Below are positions 7,552 to 15,134 of a DNA stretch of 15,134 nt, in pieces. The stretch lies in the NCBI GenBank assembly GCA_002684375.1, contig NYVC01000100.1:8605-23738 (forward strand). The letters are read 5' to 3'. A program made the position numbers and the translations under genes. The number at the start of each line of letters is the position of its first letter. The first letter of the stretch is position 1. Origin of the DNA: Marinovum sp. (GTDB lineage Bacteria > Pseudomonadota > Alphaproteobacteria > Rhodobacterales > Rhodobacteraceae). The notes beneath the pieces are model-generated. The model was not told the origin of the DNA, made no database searches, and saw only the letters and a list, made by a program, of their open reading frames with translations.

Positions 7552-8267
7552 GCGTCATCTCCTTGAACAGGCGCTGAATCTGCGGCGGCCTCTGCGACTT
7601 TGATTGCCGCTGGAAAAGGCACACCGTCAGGCAACGGCTTTTTCACCGCATCCTTAACAGTAACCCACCCGCCTTTAGAGCCTGGAACTGCGCCCTTGAT
7701 CATAATCAAACCACGATCGAGATCGGTTTTGACAACTTGCAGGTTCTGAGTGGTGACTTTAGCAGCGCCCATGTGACCAGCCATTTTTTTACCTTTAAAG
7801 ACTTTACCCGGACCCTGACACTGACCTGTGGATCCGTGCGAACGGTGGCTGACGGAGACACCGTGAGACGCGCGTAAACCTTTAAAATTATGCCGTTTCA
7901 TGGCACCAGCAAAGCCCTTACCAATCGACGTGCCGGACACGTCGACGAACTGGCCTGCCGCGTAGTGCTCGGCAGTTATTTCCGCACCAACTTCGATCAG
8001 ATTTTCAGGAGCGACCCGAAACTCAGCGACCTTGCGCTTAGGTTCGACCTGCGCCACGGCGAAATGGCCGCGCATCGCTTGCGAAACCCGTTTAGCTTTA
8101 ATGGTGCCGGTGCCAAGTTGGACTGCACTGTAGCCATGCTTATCTGCAGTGCGTTGTGAAACGACCTGCAAGCCATCCAACTGAAGCACGGTTACAGGGA
8201 TCTGTTTACCGTCATCCATGAACAACCGGGTCATGCCCAGTTTTTTTGCGATTATACCAGAGCGCAT
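7548..8267 (-). CDS. rplC: 50S ribosomal protein L3
   Basis: L3 is an early assembly protein whose extension reaches towards the peptidyl transferase centre. The 239 residues begin [20 protein letters not shown] and show the conserved centre [20 protein letters not shown] followed by KMAGHMG, the glutamine-containing region that is methylated in E. coli L3. It is about 30 residues longer than the E. coli protein, mainly because of the acidic, alanine-rich tail ([15 protein letters not shown]), which is usual in alphaproteobacteria. The end overlaps rplD by four bases. The gap from rpsJ is 14 nt. Confidence 0.97.
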   Translation of the reverse strand: MRSGIIAKKLGMTRLFMDDGKQIPVTVLQLDGLQVVSQRTADKHGYSAVQLGTGTIKAKRVSQAMRGHFAVAQVEPKRKVAEFRVAPENLIEVGAEITAEHYAAGQFVDVSGTSIGKGFAGAMKRHNFKGLRASHGVSVSHRSHGSTGQCQGPGKVFKGKKMAGHMGAAKVTTQNLQVVKTDLDRGLIMIKGAVPGSKGGWVTVKDAVKKPLPDGVPFPAAIKVAEAAADSAPVQGDDA

Positions 8268-8281
8268 CTGTCACGCCCCCC

Positions 8282-8590
8282 TTATACTTTGATCTCGACA
8301 TCCACCCCAGCCGCAAGGTCGAGCTTCATCAGCGCGTCCACAGTCTGGGGGGTCGGATCAACGATATCAAGCAGACGCTTATGCGTCCGAATTTCAAATT
8401 GCTCGCGCGATTTCTTATTCACGTGAGGGCTCCGAAGAACCGTAAATTTTTCGATCTTATTCGGCAGAGGAATCGGACCACGCACGGCGGCGCCGGTTCT
8501 TTTGGCGGTGTTTACGATCTCCTGCGTACTGGAATCCAGCACACGGTAATCGAACGCCTTAAGCCGAATGCGAATAGTTTGGCTTTGCAT
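8282..8590 (-). CDS. rpsJ: 30S ribosomal protein S10 (NusE)
   Basis: S10 is a head protein of the small subunit and, as NusE, a partner of NusB and NusG in antitermination. The 102 residues begin [20 protein letters not shown] and include [20 protein letters not shown] and the S10 signature [20 protein letters not shown], ending [10 protein letters not shown]. The start ATG at 8590 has GAAAGGCTAGAAT before it. It is the first gene of the S10 part; the 110 nt upstream, after tuf, may contain its own promoter but I could not identify one with confidence. Confidence 0.97.
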   Translation of the reverse strand: MQSQTIRIRLKAFDYRVLDSSTQEIVNTAKRTGAAVRGPIPLPNKIEKFTVLRSPHVNKKSREQFEIRTHKRLLDIVDPTPQTVDALMKLDLAAGVDVEIKV

Positions 8591-8660
8591 ATTCTAGCCT
8601 TTCACGGCTGTAGAGTTGATAGGAGGCCAAGGAAGTATCCCCCAGCTTCGTCGAACTCGA

Positions 8661-8685
8661 GGGGTGCGCAGTTGCCCGCACACCC
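8661..8685 (-). other. Predicted hairpin in the tuf-rpsJ gap
   Basis: On the minus strand GGG-T-GTGCG pairs with CGCAC-CCC around an eight-base loop (GGCAACTG), eight base pairs with one bulged T, starting 15 nt after the tuf stop. No T-run follows (the next bases are CTCGAG), so it is not a standard intrinsic terminator. It may mark the 3' end or a processing site between the str and S10 parts. The rest of the 110 nt gap (8591-8700) shows no gene or clear promoter. Confidence 0.4.
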
Positions 8686-8700
8686 TACGATAGTGTTTGC

Positions 8701-9876
8701 TTACTCGATGATTTTGGAAACAACACCGGAACCAACGGTACGGCCACCCTCACGGATCGCAAAACGCAGCTTGTCTTCCATCGCAATTGGCGCAATCAGT
8801 TCGACTTCGAACTTCAGATTATCGCCAGGCATGACCATTTCAGTACCCTCGGGCAGATTTACCGTGCCGGTCACGTCGGTGGTCCGGAAATAAAACTGTG
8901 GGCGATAGTTGGCAAAGAACGGCGTGTGACGGCCGCCTTCATCCTTGGTCAGGATATAGGCTTCTGCTTCGAATTTGGTGTGCGGGGTCACTGAACCCGG
9001 CTTACACAAAATCTGGCCACGCTCTACACCGTCACGGTCCACACCACGCAACAGGGCGCCAATGTTATCTCCGGCTTCACCGCGATCCAGCAGCTTGCGG
9101 AACATTTCGACACCAGTACACGTGGTTTTTGAGGTGTCACGGATACCAACGATTTCAATCTCGTCGCCCACATTGACGACACCGCGCTCAACGCGGCCGG
9201 TAACAACCGTGCCACGACCCGAAATTGAGAACACGTCTTCGATCGGCATCAGGAAGGGTTGGTCAACGGCGCGTGCCGGCTGTGGAATATATTCATCAAC
9301 CGCAGCCATCAATGCTGCAATTTTTTCGGAGCCGATGTTGTCATCGCGCCCTTCCAAGGCTGCCAGAGCCGACCCTGCAACAACTGGGATGTCGTCGCCA
9401 GGGTAATCGTAGGTGCTGAGCAGTTCACGAATTTCCATCTCGACCAATTCGAGCAGTTCTTCGTCATCCACCTGATCCACTTTGTTCATGAAAACAACCA
9501 TGGACGGAATACCAACCTGACGGCCAAGCAGGATGTGCTCGCGGGTTTGTGGCATTGGGCCATCTGCCGCATTTACCACAAGAATCGCGCCATCCATCTG
9601 CGCCGCACCGGTAATCATATTTTTCACATAGTCGGCGTGGCCGGGGCAATCAACGTGCGCATAGTGACGATTATCAGTCTCATACTCAACGTGAGCGGTC
9701 GAAATGGTGATACCACGGGCTTTTTCTTCAGGCGCTGCGTCGATTTGATCATAGTCCTGAAAATCACCAAACTGTTTGGTGATCGCAGCAGTCAGCGTGG
9801 TTTTGCCGTGGTCAACATGGCCAATGGTACCGATGTTGCAATGCGGCTTATTACGTTCAAACTTTTCCTTTGCCAT
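8701..9876 (-). CDS. tuf: Translation elongation factor Tu
   Basis: GTPase that delivers aminoacyl-tRNA to the ribosomal A site. The 391 residues carry the complete GTPase set: P-loop GHVDHGKT (19-26), switch I RGITI (54-58), DCPGH (76-80) with the catalytic histidine 80, NKVD (131-134) and SAL (169-171). Domains 2 and 3 follow, with [38 protein letters not shown] and the end [14 protein letters not shown]. The start has the strongest ribosome-binding site of the cluster, TAGGAGG five bases before ATG, suiting a very abundant protein. It is 54 nt from fusA. Many relatives have a second tuf copy elsewhere, which cannot be judged here. Confidence 0.98.
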   Translation of the reverse strand: MAKEKFERNKPHCNIGTIGHVDHGKTTLTAAITKQFGDFQDYDQIDAAPEEKARGITISTAHVEYETDNRHYAHVDCPGHADYVKNMITGAAQMDGAILVVNAADGPMPQTREHILLGRQVGIPSMVVFMNKVDQVDDEELLELVEMEIRELLSTYDYPGDDIPVVAGSALAALEGRDDNIGSEKIAALMAAVDEYIPQPARAVDQPFLMPIEDVFSISGRGTVVTGRVERGVVNVGDEIEIVGIRDTSKTTCTGVEMFRKLLDRGEAGDNIGALLRGVDRDGVERGQILCKPGSVTPHTKFEAEAYILTKDEGGRHTPFFANYRPQFYFRTTDVTGTVNLPEGTEMVMPGDNLKFEVELIAPIAMEDKLRFAIREGGRTVGSGVVSKIIE

Positions 9877-9930
9877 GATGGCCTCCTACTTATTTTAACG
9901 AGAGACAAGCATCAACTTGTCCGACATGTG

Positions 9931-12048
9931 CTAGGCAAACTTCGCCTGAATTTCTTCCGAGATATTCTGCGGAACCGGGTCATAGTGATCAAACTGCATC
10001 GAGAACTGCGCTCTGCCCGAAGACATCGAGCGCAATGTGTTGATATAGCCAAACATATTGGCCAGCGGCACGAATGAGGCGATCGCGACAGCGTTGCCAC
10101 GGGGCTCTTGGCCAGTGACTTGGCCGCGACGCGACGTCAGATCACCAATGATTCCACCGGTATAATCTTCTGGTGTGACCACTTCGACCTTCATGATTGG
10201 CTCAAGCATTTTGGCACCCGCTTTACGCATGCCCTCCCGCATCGCCATCCGGCCGGCGATTTCGAATGCCAGAACGCTGGAGTCTACATCGTGGAACTTA
10301 CCGTCGATCAGCGCAACTTTGAAATCAATCACGGGGAAGCCCGCCAAAGGACCACTGTCCATCACCGACTTGATACCTTTTTCGACGCCCGGGATATATT
10401 CTTTTGGAATAGACCCGCCAACAATGCGCGATTCGAACGAATAGCCTTCACCGGGTTCTGTGGGGCTAATGATCATTTTCACTTCAGCAAACTGACCTGA
10501 ACCACCCGATTGTTTTTTGTGGGTATAGGTGTGCTCTACTTCGTGACCAATGGTCTCGCGGTATGCCACTTGCGGCGCGCCGATATTAGCCTCGACCTTA
10601 AATTCACGACGCAGACGGTCCACCAGGATGTCCAAGTGAAGTTCGCCCATGCCCTTCATAATGGTTTGTCCCGACTCGATATCGGTCTCCACCCGAAAGG
10701 AAGGATCCTCAGCGGCCAAACGCTGGAGACCCAGCGACATTTTTTCCTGGTCACCCTTGGTTTTTGGCTCAACAGCAATCTCGATCACTGGATCGGGGAA
10801 GGTCATTGTTTCCAAAATAACAGGCTCTTTGATATCGCAAAGCGTATCGCCCGTCGTGGTTTCTTTCAGACCCGCAAGCGCAATGATATCGCCGGCAAAT
10901 GCCTCTTCGATCTCTTCACGGTTGTTGGAGTGCATCATCATCATCCGACCAATGCGCTCTTTGCGATTTTTGGTCGAGTTCAGCACCGAGTCACCCTTGT
11001 TCATCACGCCCGAATAAATGCGCGTGAAAGTTAGCGTGCCAACGAAAGGGTCGTTCATGATCTTGAAAGCAAGTCCTGAAAACGGCATGCCATCTTCAGC
11101 GCGACGGGGAATATTACGTTCTTCGGTTTCGTCACCTGGCGCAAAACCCATGTAGTCGACAACGTCAAGCGGGCTTGGTAGATAGTCGATGACTGCGTTC
11201 AACAGCGGCTGGACGCCTTTGTTTTTGAAAGCCGACCCACACAGCACAGGAATAAACTTAATCGCCAAGGTGCCCTTGCGGATCAAGCTGCGAAGGGTTT
11301 CGAGGTCGGGTTCAACGCCTTCCAGATAAGCTTCCATTGCGTCGTCGTCCATTTCGACCGCAGTTTCGATCAATTTGGCGCGCCACTCGTCGGCTGTTGC
11401 CTTCAAGCTGTCGCGGATCGGACGCTTTTCCCAGCTTGCGCCAAGATCTTCACCCGCCCAGACCCATTCTTCCATGGTGACCAAATCGACCATGCCTTCC
11501 AGCTCGTTCTCAGAACCAATCGGGATCTGAATCGGCGCGGCAATTGCACCAGTGCGGTCTTCGATCATGTGCACACAGTTAAAGAAGTCCGCGCCAATTT
11601 TATCCATCTTGTTGACGAAAACAATGCGCGGCACCTTGTACCGGTCGGCCTGACGCCAAACGGTTTCAGTCTGTGGCTCAACGCCGGCGTTGGCGTCCAG
11701 AACCGCAACTGCGCCATCCAGCACCGCCAGCGACCGCTCAACCTCAATGGTAAAATCCACGTGGCCGGGAGTATCGATGATGTTCAACCGATGCTTGCCA
11801 GTATCCATAGTCTCACCGTCTTCGGTGCGCTCCCAAAAAGTGGTGGTCGCAGCTGAGGTGATTGTGATGCCACGCTCCTGCTCTTGCTCCATCCAATCCA
11901 TAGTCGCAGCACCATCGTGCACTTCGCCAATGTTGTGGGATTTACCAGTGTAATACAGGATACGTTCCGAGCAGGTGGTTTTACCTGCATCGATATGCGC
12001 CATAATACCGAAGTTACGGTACTCGGAGAGGGGATAATCACGTGCCAT
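9931..12048 (-). CDS. fusA: Translation elongation factor G
   Basis: GTPase that drives translocation and, with the recycling factor, ribosome recycling. The 705 residues carry P-loop AHIDAGKT (17-24), switch I RGITI (59-63), DTPGH (92-96) and NKMD (146-149). Later domains show [20 protein letters not shown], the domain III block [20 protein letters not shown] and the domain IV-V region [20 protein letters not shown]. The end is typical ([20 protein letters not shown]). The order rpsG-fusA-tuf identifies it as the main str-operon fusA rather than an fusA2 paralogue. The ribosome-binding site is only AAAGG, ten bases before the ATG. Confidence 0.98.
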   Translation of the reverse strand: MARDYPLSEYRNFGIMAHIDAGKTTCSERILYYTGKSHNIGEVHDGAATMDWMEQEQERGITITSAATTTFWERTEDGETMDTGKHRLNIIDTPGHVDFTIEVERSLAVLDGAVAVLDANAGVEPQTETVWRQADRYKVPRIVFVNKMDKIGADFFNCVHMIEDRTGAIAAPIQIPIGSENELEGMVDLVTMEEWVWAGEDLGASWEKRPIRDSLKATADEWRAKLIETAVEMDDDAMEAYLEGVEPDLETLRSLIRKGTLAIKFIPVLCGSAFKNKGVQPLLNAVIDYLPSPLDVVDYMGFAPGDETEERNIPRRAEDGMPFSGLAFKIMNDPFVGTLTFTRIYSGVMNKGDSVLNSTKNRKERIGRMMMMHSNNREEIEEAFAGDIIALAGLKETTTGDTLCDIKEPVILETMTFPDPVIEIAVEPKTKGDQEKMSLGLQRLAAEDPSFRVETDIESGQTIMKGMGELHLDILVDRLRREFKVEANIGAPQVAYRETIGHEVEHTYTHKKQSGGSGQFAEVKMIISPTEPGEGYSFESRIVGGSIPKEYIPGVEKGIKSVMDSGPLAGFPVIDFKVALIDGKFHDVDSSVLAFEIAGRMAMREGMRKAGAKMLEPIMKVEVVTPEDYTGGIIGDLTSRRGQVTGQEPRGNAVAIASFVPLANMFGYINTLRSMSSGRAQFSMQFDHYDPVPQNISEEIQAKFA

Positions 12049-12069
12049 GAGAGGAGAGCCTTTAAAAGT

Positions 12070-12540
12070 TTACCAGCGGTAGTGACTGAATGCTTTGTTC
12101 GCATCCGCCATTTTGTGCGTGTCTTCGCGTTTCTTAACGGCCGACCCACGGGAGTTTACAGCATCCAGCAATTCCCCGGCGAGCCGCTCTTCCATGGTGT
12201 TTTCGTTGCGTGACCGCGACGCTTTGATCAACCAGCGAATGGCCAGCGCTTCGCGGCGTTCGGGGCGCACTTCCACAGGCACCTGATAGGTGGCGCCACC
12301 AACGCGACGCGACCGAACTTCGACCGACGGCTTGATGTTCTCAAGCGCTTCGTGGAACACCTCAACAGGGGCGCGTTTACTTTTATCTTCAACGCGATCA
12401 AGCGCGTTATAGACGATACCTTCAGCGATGGATTTCTTTCCATCGATCATCAGGTTGTTCATGAACTTGCTAAGTATACGATCACCAAATTTGGCATCGG
12501 GCAAGATTTCGCGCTTTTCGGCGGCGTGACGACGGGACAT
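12070..12540 (-). CDS. rpsG: 30S ribosomal protein S7
   Basis: S7 nucleates assembly of the small-subunit head and contacts E-site tRNA; in E. coli it is the str-operon translational repressor. The 156 residues begin [20 protein letters not shown] and contain [20 protein letters not shown], the signature [20 protein letters not shown] and [20 protein letters not shown], ending [10 protein letters not shown]. The length is normal, without the extended tail of some E. coli strains. The rpsL-rpsG gap is only 12 nt, shorter than the E. coli intercistronic region that S7 binds, so that mode of control is not evident here. Confidence 0.97.
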   Translation of the reverse strand: MSRRHAAEKREILPDAKFGDRILSKFMNNLMIDGKKSIAEGIVYNALDRVEDKSKRAPVEVFHEALENIKPSVEVRSRRVGGATYQVPVEVRPERREALAIRWLIKASRSRNENTMEERLAGELLDAVNSRGSAVKKREDTHKMADANKAFSHYRW

Positions 12541-12552
12541 AGGGTGTTCCTC

Positions 12553-12924
12553 TTACTTCGGACGCTTGGCGCCATATTTCGAACGACGTTGTTTGCGATC
12601 CTTGACACCCTGAGTATCAAGAACCCCGCGCAGAATGTGATAGCGCACGCCAGGAAGGTCTTTTACACGACCACCACGGATCAAAACCACAGAGTGTTCC
12701 TGCAGGTTGTGGCTTTCGCCTGGGATATAGCTGATCACCTCAAACCCGTTGGTCAGGCGCACTTTAGCAACCTTCCGCATCGCCGAGTTCGGCTTTTTGG
12801 GTGTTGTGGTATAGACCCGTGTGCACACACCGCGTTTCTGCGGGCATTCCTGCAGGTGCATGGACTTGGATCGTTTTATTTTTGGCTGCCGCGGTTTGCG
12901 GATCAGTTGTTGGATCGTTGGCAT
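12553..12924 (-). CDS. rpsL: 30S ribosomal protein S12
   Basis: S12 sits by the decoding centre and controls accuracy. The 123-residue product begins [20 protein letters not shown] and contains [20 protein letters not shown] and [17 protein letters not shown]. The frame is open 54 nt further upstream to another ATG, but the extension has no S12 similarity, whereas ATG 12924 gives the exact family N-terminus. Lysines 43 and 88, where streptomycin-resistance changes occur, are unaltered, and aspartate 89 (methylthiolated by RimO in E. coli) is present. It is the first gene of the str operon, behind a 220 nt leader. Confidence 0.97.
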   Translation of the reverse strand: MPTIQQLIRKPRQPKIKRSKSMHLQECPQKRGVCTRVYTTTPKKPNSAMRKVAKVRLTNGFEVISYIPGESHNLQEHSVVLIRGGRVKDLPGVRYHILRGVLDTQGVKDRKQRRSKYGAKRPK

Positions 12925-13144
12925 TCCGGTTCTTTCCCCGTTTCGCTCAGCATTGTGTTGCACACCACATGTGTACATCTTCTTCTTTGATGCGCTTTAC
13001 GTATCCGCGTAGCGCAAAAACCGCATGCGTTCTGTTCTCGGCCAGAACGCCGCGGGGTGTCTCCAGAGGATCGAGGCATAGGCCTGGATCGTGACCACAT
13101 AAACATTTGAATTCGACGAGTTGACGTAACCATATCGTCGATTT
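12925..13144 (-). other. Long 5' leader of the str operon mRNA
   Basis: From the predicted start site near 13144 to the rpsL ATG there are about 220 nt without a supported gene. The leader contains a strong hairpin with T-run (13016-13055) and a small one (GTACAC/GTGTGC, 12960-12976) 35 nt before rpsL. A frame of 76 codons starting at ATG 13133 runs through it and into rpsL, but it has no ribosome-binding site and no recognisable product, so I do not call it. Leader length and the hairpins suggest regulation, mechanism unknown. Confidence 0.5.
13016..13055 (-). terminator. Attenuator-like intrinsic terminator in the rpsL leader
   Basis: On the minus strand CCGC-G-GCGTTCTG pairs with CAGAACGC-AT-GCGG around an eight-base loop (GCCGAGAA): eight plus four base pairs with a small internal loop, immediately followed by TTTTT. 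It lies about 90 nt after the predicted transcription start and about 91 nt before rpsL. Position between a strong promoter and the first gene fits transcription attenuation; no clear competing antiterminator was found. Confidence 0.6.
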
Positions 13145-13150
13145 AGCGCG

Positions 13151-13179
13151 GCTATAGAGGGAGTCGCATAGGTTGTCAA
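13151..13179 (-). promoter_or_regulatory. Promoter of the str operon
   Basis: Minus-strand -35 TTGACA (13179-13174), a 17 nt spacer and -10 TATAGC (13156-13151), close to the sigma70/RpoD consensus, with an A at 13144 suitably placed as the start site. It points towards rpsL and is the best promoter in the window, as expected for a highly expressed ribosomal operon. Confidence 0.8.
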
Positions 13180-13290
13180 CAGCACCCCGGCACGAACTCG
13201 GCACCGACCCTGCAGCAACAGTGCCTTGCGCCAACAGCGCGGGCATGATTTCATCAATATTATTTGTGAAGCTATTGGAGTAAAGACATT

Positions 13291-14112
13291 TTGACCGAAA
13301 CGATGCAAATCATCGGCATTTGCCGTTTTTCCTATCCCGCGCAGGGCGGATTTCAGATTGAACATTCCTCACTCAAGGACCGCTGTGCATTTTTATATCA
13401 CCCGACGCGGATGAAGGAACGGTTTCGGTTTTTCGAAACCGTCTGCCTACCGGGAATAAAAGCGCAAACGGATTCAGATTTTACATTTTTAATCGTCATC
13501 GGAGAAAGCCTGCCGGACCACTATAAGCAAAAACTTCAAAACTTGTTGCACGATATACCCCAGGCGTTGTTGGTGACACGCCCGAGTGGGCCACACCGGC
13601 AAGTTATGCAGGCGGTGCTTAACCATTTCCAAGACACCAAACGGCCGTCTGTGCAGTTTCGCCATGATGATGATGACGCTGTGGCGGTAGATTATGTCGC
13701 CAAATTGCGGGAAACCGTTGCCGACTGTCAGCCCTATCTGACTCGGCACCGACGCATAACAGTTGATTTCAACCGTGGATTCACGGCCCGCCTTGACGCC
13801 CACGGAGTGCAGGCCAAACCGATCTTTAGGCCCCATTTAGGCGTGGCTCTGGCCATGGCAGTCATGCCAGAGATACGCCAAACAGTGATGAACTTTCAGC
13901 ATAATAAAATGCCCCAGTTTATGCCCACGGTAACCCGCAGCGATCCAGACATGTTTGTCCGCTGCCATGGTAACTTTAACGATTTTGATAAAAACGACGC
14001 CGTCCAAGCGCAAGATCTGAGCTATCTCGACGCGGCAGGTGAAAGGCATTTCAAGCAACGGTTCGCCATCGCCTGCAAAGAAATTCGATCAGTTTTTTCG
14101 TCACATACGTGA
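13291..14112 (+). CDS. Putative rhamnosyltransferase-like glycosyltransferase
   Basis: Resembles the putative rhamnosyl transferase family (Pfam Rhamno_transf) frequent in Rhodobacteraceae; the donor and acceptor sugars are not known. The product is 273 residues, soluble, with no signal peptide or membrane segment. Visible family-like blocks are IIGICRFSYPAQGGFQIEH (about 7-25), TDSDFTFLIVIGESLPDHY, the acidic run HDDDDAVAVDYV with DDDD at 126-129 (a DxD-like metal/nucleotide-sugar site) and ITVDFNRGF (156-164). The start is TTG 13291, placed 10 nt after GGAG; ATG 13303 would give 269 residues but is 22 nt from that site. It faces away from the str operon and overlaps the next gene tail to tail by 12 nt. 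Family call from recall of the pattern, not a search. Confidence 0.75.
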   Translation: MTETMQIIGICRFSYPAQGGFQIEHSSLKDRCAFLYHPTRMKERFRFFETVCLPGIKAQTDSDFTFLIVIGESLPDHYKQKLQNLLHDIPQALLVTRPSGPHRQVMQAVLNHFQDTKRPSVQFRHDDDDAVAVDYVAKLRETVADCQPYLTRHRRITVDFNRGFTARLDAHGVQAKPIFRPHLGVALAMAVMPEIRQTVMNFQHNKMPQFMPTVTRSDPDMFVRCHGNFNDFDKNDAVQAQDLSYLDAAGERHFKQRFAIACKEIRSVFSSHT

Positions 14113-14967
14113 CATTTTTGCTTCACGGTACAGGGTATAACATCCAGTGGTTGCGATAATAACGACGCCCAAAAAGGTCAACGGCGTGGGCCATTCCCCA
14201 AACATCAACCATCCAAGCAACAGCGCCCAGAGCAGGCTGGTATAGCGAAACGGGGTCACAGCACCCAGATCACCGACCCGCATTACCATGACACTGGTGC
14301 AATAGCCGGCAAAAATAAACAGCGCCGACAAGACAATCAGGCCAGTCTGCGTGCTGTCCGGCCAGACCCAGGTCTCGCCAAGTGAGATGACCGCAGCCAC
14401 CACCGTCAATCCTGCAGAAGACGCGAAAGTGATCACCAAAGAGGGCACCTGCGCAGACATGCGTCGGGTCGACAGGTCGCGAAAGGTCACGCACACAACT
14501 GCCAAAAGCGCATAAATAGTATAGACATTAAAGCCGCTGCTGCCCGGACGCACGATCAGCAACATACCGCAAAAGCCAATCAAAATCGCGGCCATCCGAC
14601 GCCAACCAACCGCTTCGCGCAGCAACAGCGCACCTGCAAGTGTCACCGTCAGAGGCAGCAACTGTAACAGCGCGATGACATTGGCCAATGGCATATTAAA
14701 AAGCGCGGTTAGAAAAAACATTGTGGCCGTAATTTCCGACAGTGAGCGCAGGGTGATTAACTTGCGATCCGCCTGTGGCACCGGCAATCGCCAATGTCCC
14801 AGCCACCACAAAGCCAGCGCAATCAGAAATGTTGACAGAACACCCCTTAAAAACAAGAGTTGAAAGAACGGCAATGCACCGTCTGTTGCCTTGATACAGG
14901 CATCGTTGACGGTAAAGGCCAGCATGCTGGCCATCATCAAGAACGCTCCACGGGTGTTATCTGTCAC
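14101..14967 (-). CDS. EamA/DMT-superfamily membrane transporter
   Basis: Inner-membrane permease of the drug/metabolite transporter type; the substrate cannot be told from sequence. The 288 residues are nearly all hydrophobic, with about ten predicted membrane segments in two EamA halves (roughly 7-139 and 148-280). Typical features are the helix-2 arginine in LLFLRGVLS, a second repeat with TPFRYTSLLWALLLGWLMFGEWP and the short basic tail REAKMSRM. The start GTG at 14967 is chosen because AAGGAG ends 7 nt before it; an upstream GTG at 14973 is only one base from that site. The gene ends inside the stop region of the glycosyltransferase on the other strand. No functional link to the neighbours is visible. 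Confidence 0.85.
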   Translation of the reverse strand: MTDNTRGAFLMMASMLAFTVNDACIKATDGALPFFQLLFLRGVLSTFLIALALWWLGHWRLPVPQADRKLITLRSLSEITATMFFLTALFNMPLANVIALLQLLPLTVTLAGALLLREAVGWRRMAAILIGFCGMLLIVRPGSSGFNVYTIYALLAVVCVTFRDLSTRRMSAQVPSLVITFASSAGLTVVAAVISLGETWVWPDSTQTGLIVLSALFIFAGYCTSVMVMRVGDLGAVTPFRYTSLLWALLLGWLMFGEWPTPLTFLGVVIIATTGCYTLYREAKMSRM

Positions 14968-14987
14968 GAGCACGCTCCTTGAGGTTC

Positions 14988-15027
14988 ACAGGCTCTCCCA
15001 AAACAAGGCTGGTCTTTGGAGGCCTGT
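14988..15027 (-). other. Imperfect inverted repeat upstream of the EamA transporter gene
   Basis: ACAGGC(T)CTCC(C)AAA on the left matches the complement of TTTGGAGGCCTGT on the right, 13 base pairs with two single-base bulges around a loop of about 12 nt. It lies 7 nt before the AAGGAG of the transporter gene. It has no T-run. It might be an operator or a leader hairpin; the rest of 14974-15072 shows nothing recognisable. Confidence 0.35.
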
Positions 15028-15072
15028 CATTGCACCTGTGGCCAACATCTGCACCATCCGTTTTTGGTCCAC

Positions 15073-15101
15073 AAAAAAGCCCCGGCGGCAACCGGGGCTT
15101 T
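15073..15101 (-). terminator. Strong intrinsic terminator near the right edge
   Basis: AAAGCCCCGG and CCGGGGCTTT form a perfect 10 bp stem around a six-base loop. On the minus strand it ends in six T, so it is a good Rho-independent terminator for a leftward gene lying beyond the right edge. On the plus strand only a weak T-rich tail follows. The remaining bases to 15134 carry possible minus-strand stop codons but no identifiable coding sequence. Confidence 0.85.
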
Positions 15102-15134
15102 CTCTATTTCTATCAGGCCACCCTAGTGTTAACC

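Noticed and set aside
9259..10077. Plus-strand open frame of 272 codons opposite tuf and fusA
   Set aside because: It mirrors highly conserved EF-Tu and EF-G coding sequence on the other strand and has no recognisable product.
12925..12978. Extended N-terminus of S12 from an ATG at 12978
   Set aside because: The extra 18 residues do not belong to S12; [11 protein letters not shown] at 12924 is the exact conserved start.
12903..13133. 76-codon frame in the rpsL leader, starting at ATG 13133 and running into rpsL
   Set aside because: It has no ribosome-binding site and no recognisable protein, and overlaps the rpsL start in another frame; it is not a convincing leader peptide.
13181..13290. 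Promoter for the glycosyltransferase gene (TATTAT near 13258)
   Set aside because: No acceptable -35 element lies 16-18 nt upstream, so a promoter could not be supported from sequence alone.
1..15134. CRISPR array, insertion sequence, tRNA or rRNA genes
   Set aside because: No regularly spaced repeats, transposase, terminal inverted repeats or tRNA-like folds were seen on either strand.

Overview
The window is almost certainly from an alphaproteobacterium of the Rhodobacteraceae (Roseobacter-like). The evidence is the protein sequences (391-residue EF-Tu, 280-residue L2, 239-residue L3, 101-residue S14 without zinc ligands) and the accessory gene, which resembles a putative rhamnosyltransferase family common in that group. 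Base composition looks moderate for the family, so a lower-GC marine lineage is possible. That last point is inference.

Positions 1-12924 hold one long leftward (minus-strand) translation cluster, the joined str, S10 and spc operons in the classical order. Read in the direction of transcription it is rpsL, rpsG, fusA, tuf, rpsJ, rplC, rplD, rplW, rplB, rpsS, rplV, rpsC, rplP, rpmC, rpsQ, rplN, rplX, rplE, rpsN, rpsH, rplF, rplR and rpsE, the last cut by the left edge. Most genes are 0-25 bases apart, and several overlap by 1, 4 or 8 bases, which suggests translational coupling. Larger gaps are tuf/rpsJ (110 nt), rplW/rplB (145 nt), rplP/rpmC (99 nt) and rpsQ/rplN (75 nt). All four contain predicted hairpins, and two of these look like intrinsic terminators inside the operon.

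Positions 12925-13290 are the str control region: a near-consensus sigma70-type promoter (TTGACA, 17 nt, TATAGC), then a leader of about 220 nt. The leader contains a GC-rich hairpin followed by five T, a plausible attenuator ahead of rpsL.

Right of this lie two unrelated genes. One is a rightward putative rhamnosyltransferase-like glycosyltransferase. The other is a leftward EamA/DMT-family membrane transporter that overlaps it tail to tail. A strong terminator at 15073-15101 probably ends a leftward gene lying beyond the right edge. rpoC would fit the usual gene order, but it is not visible here.

The most noteworthy points are a run of seven A at the start of rplF that puts the conserved MSRIG start out of frame with the rest of L6, the leader attenuator candidate, the two intra-operon terminator-like hairpins, and a tandem repeat able to form UUCG-loop hairpins between rplW and rplB. 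I found no CRISPR array, insertion sequence, tRNA or rRNA, and no convincing novel gene system.
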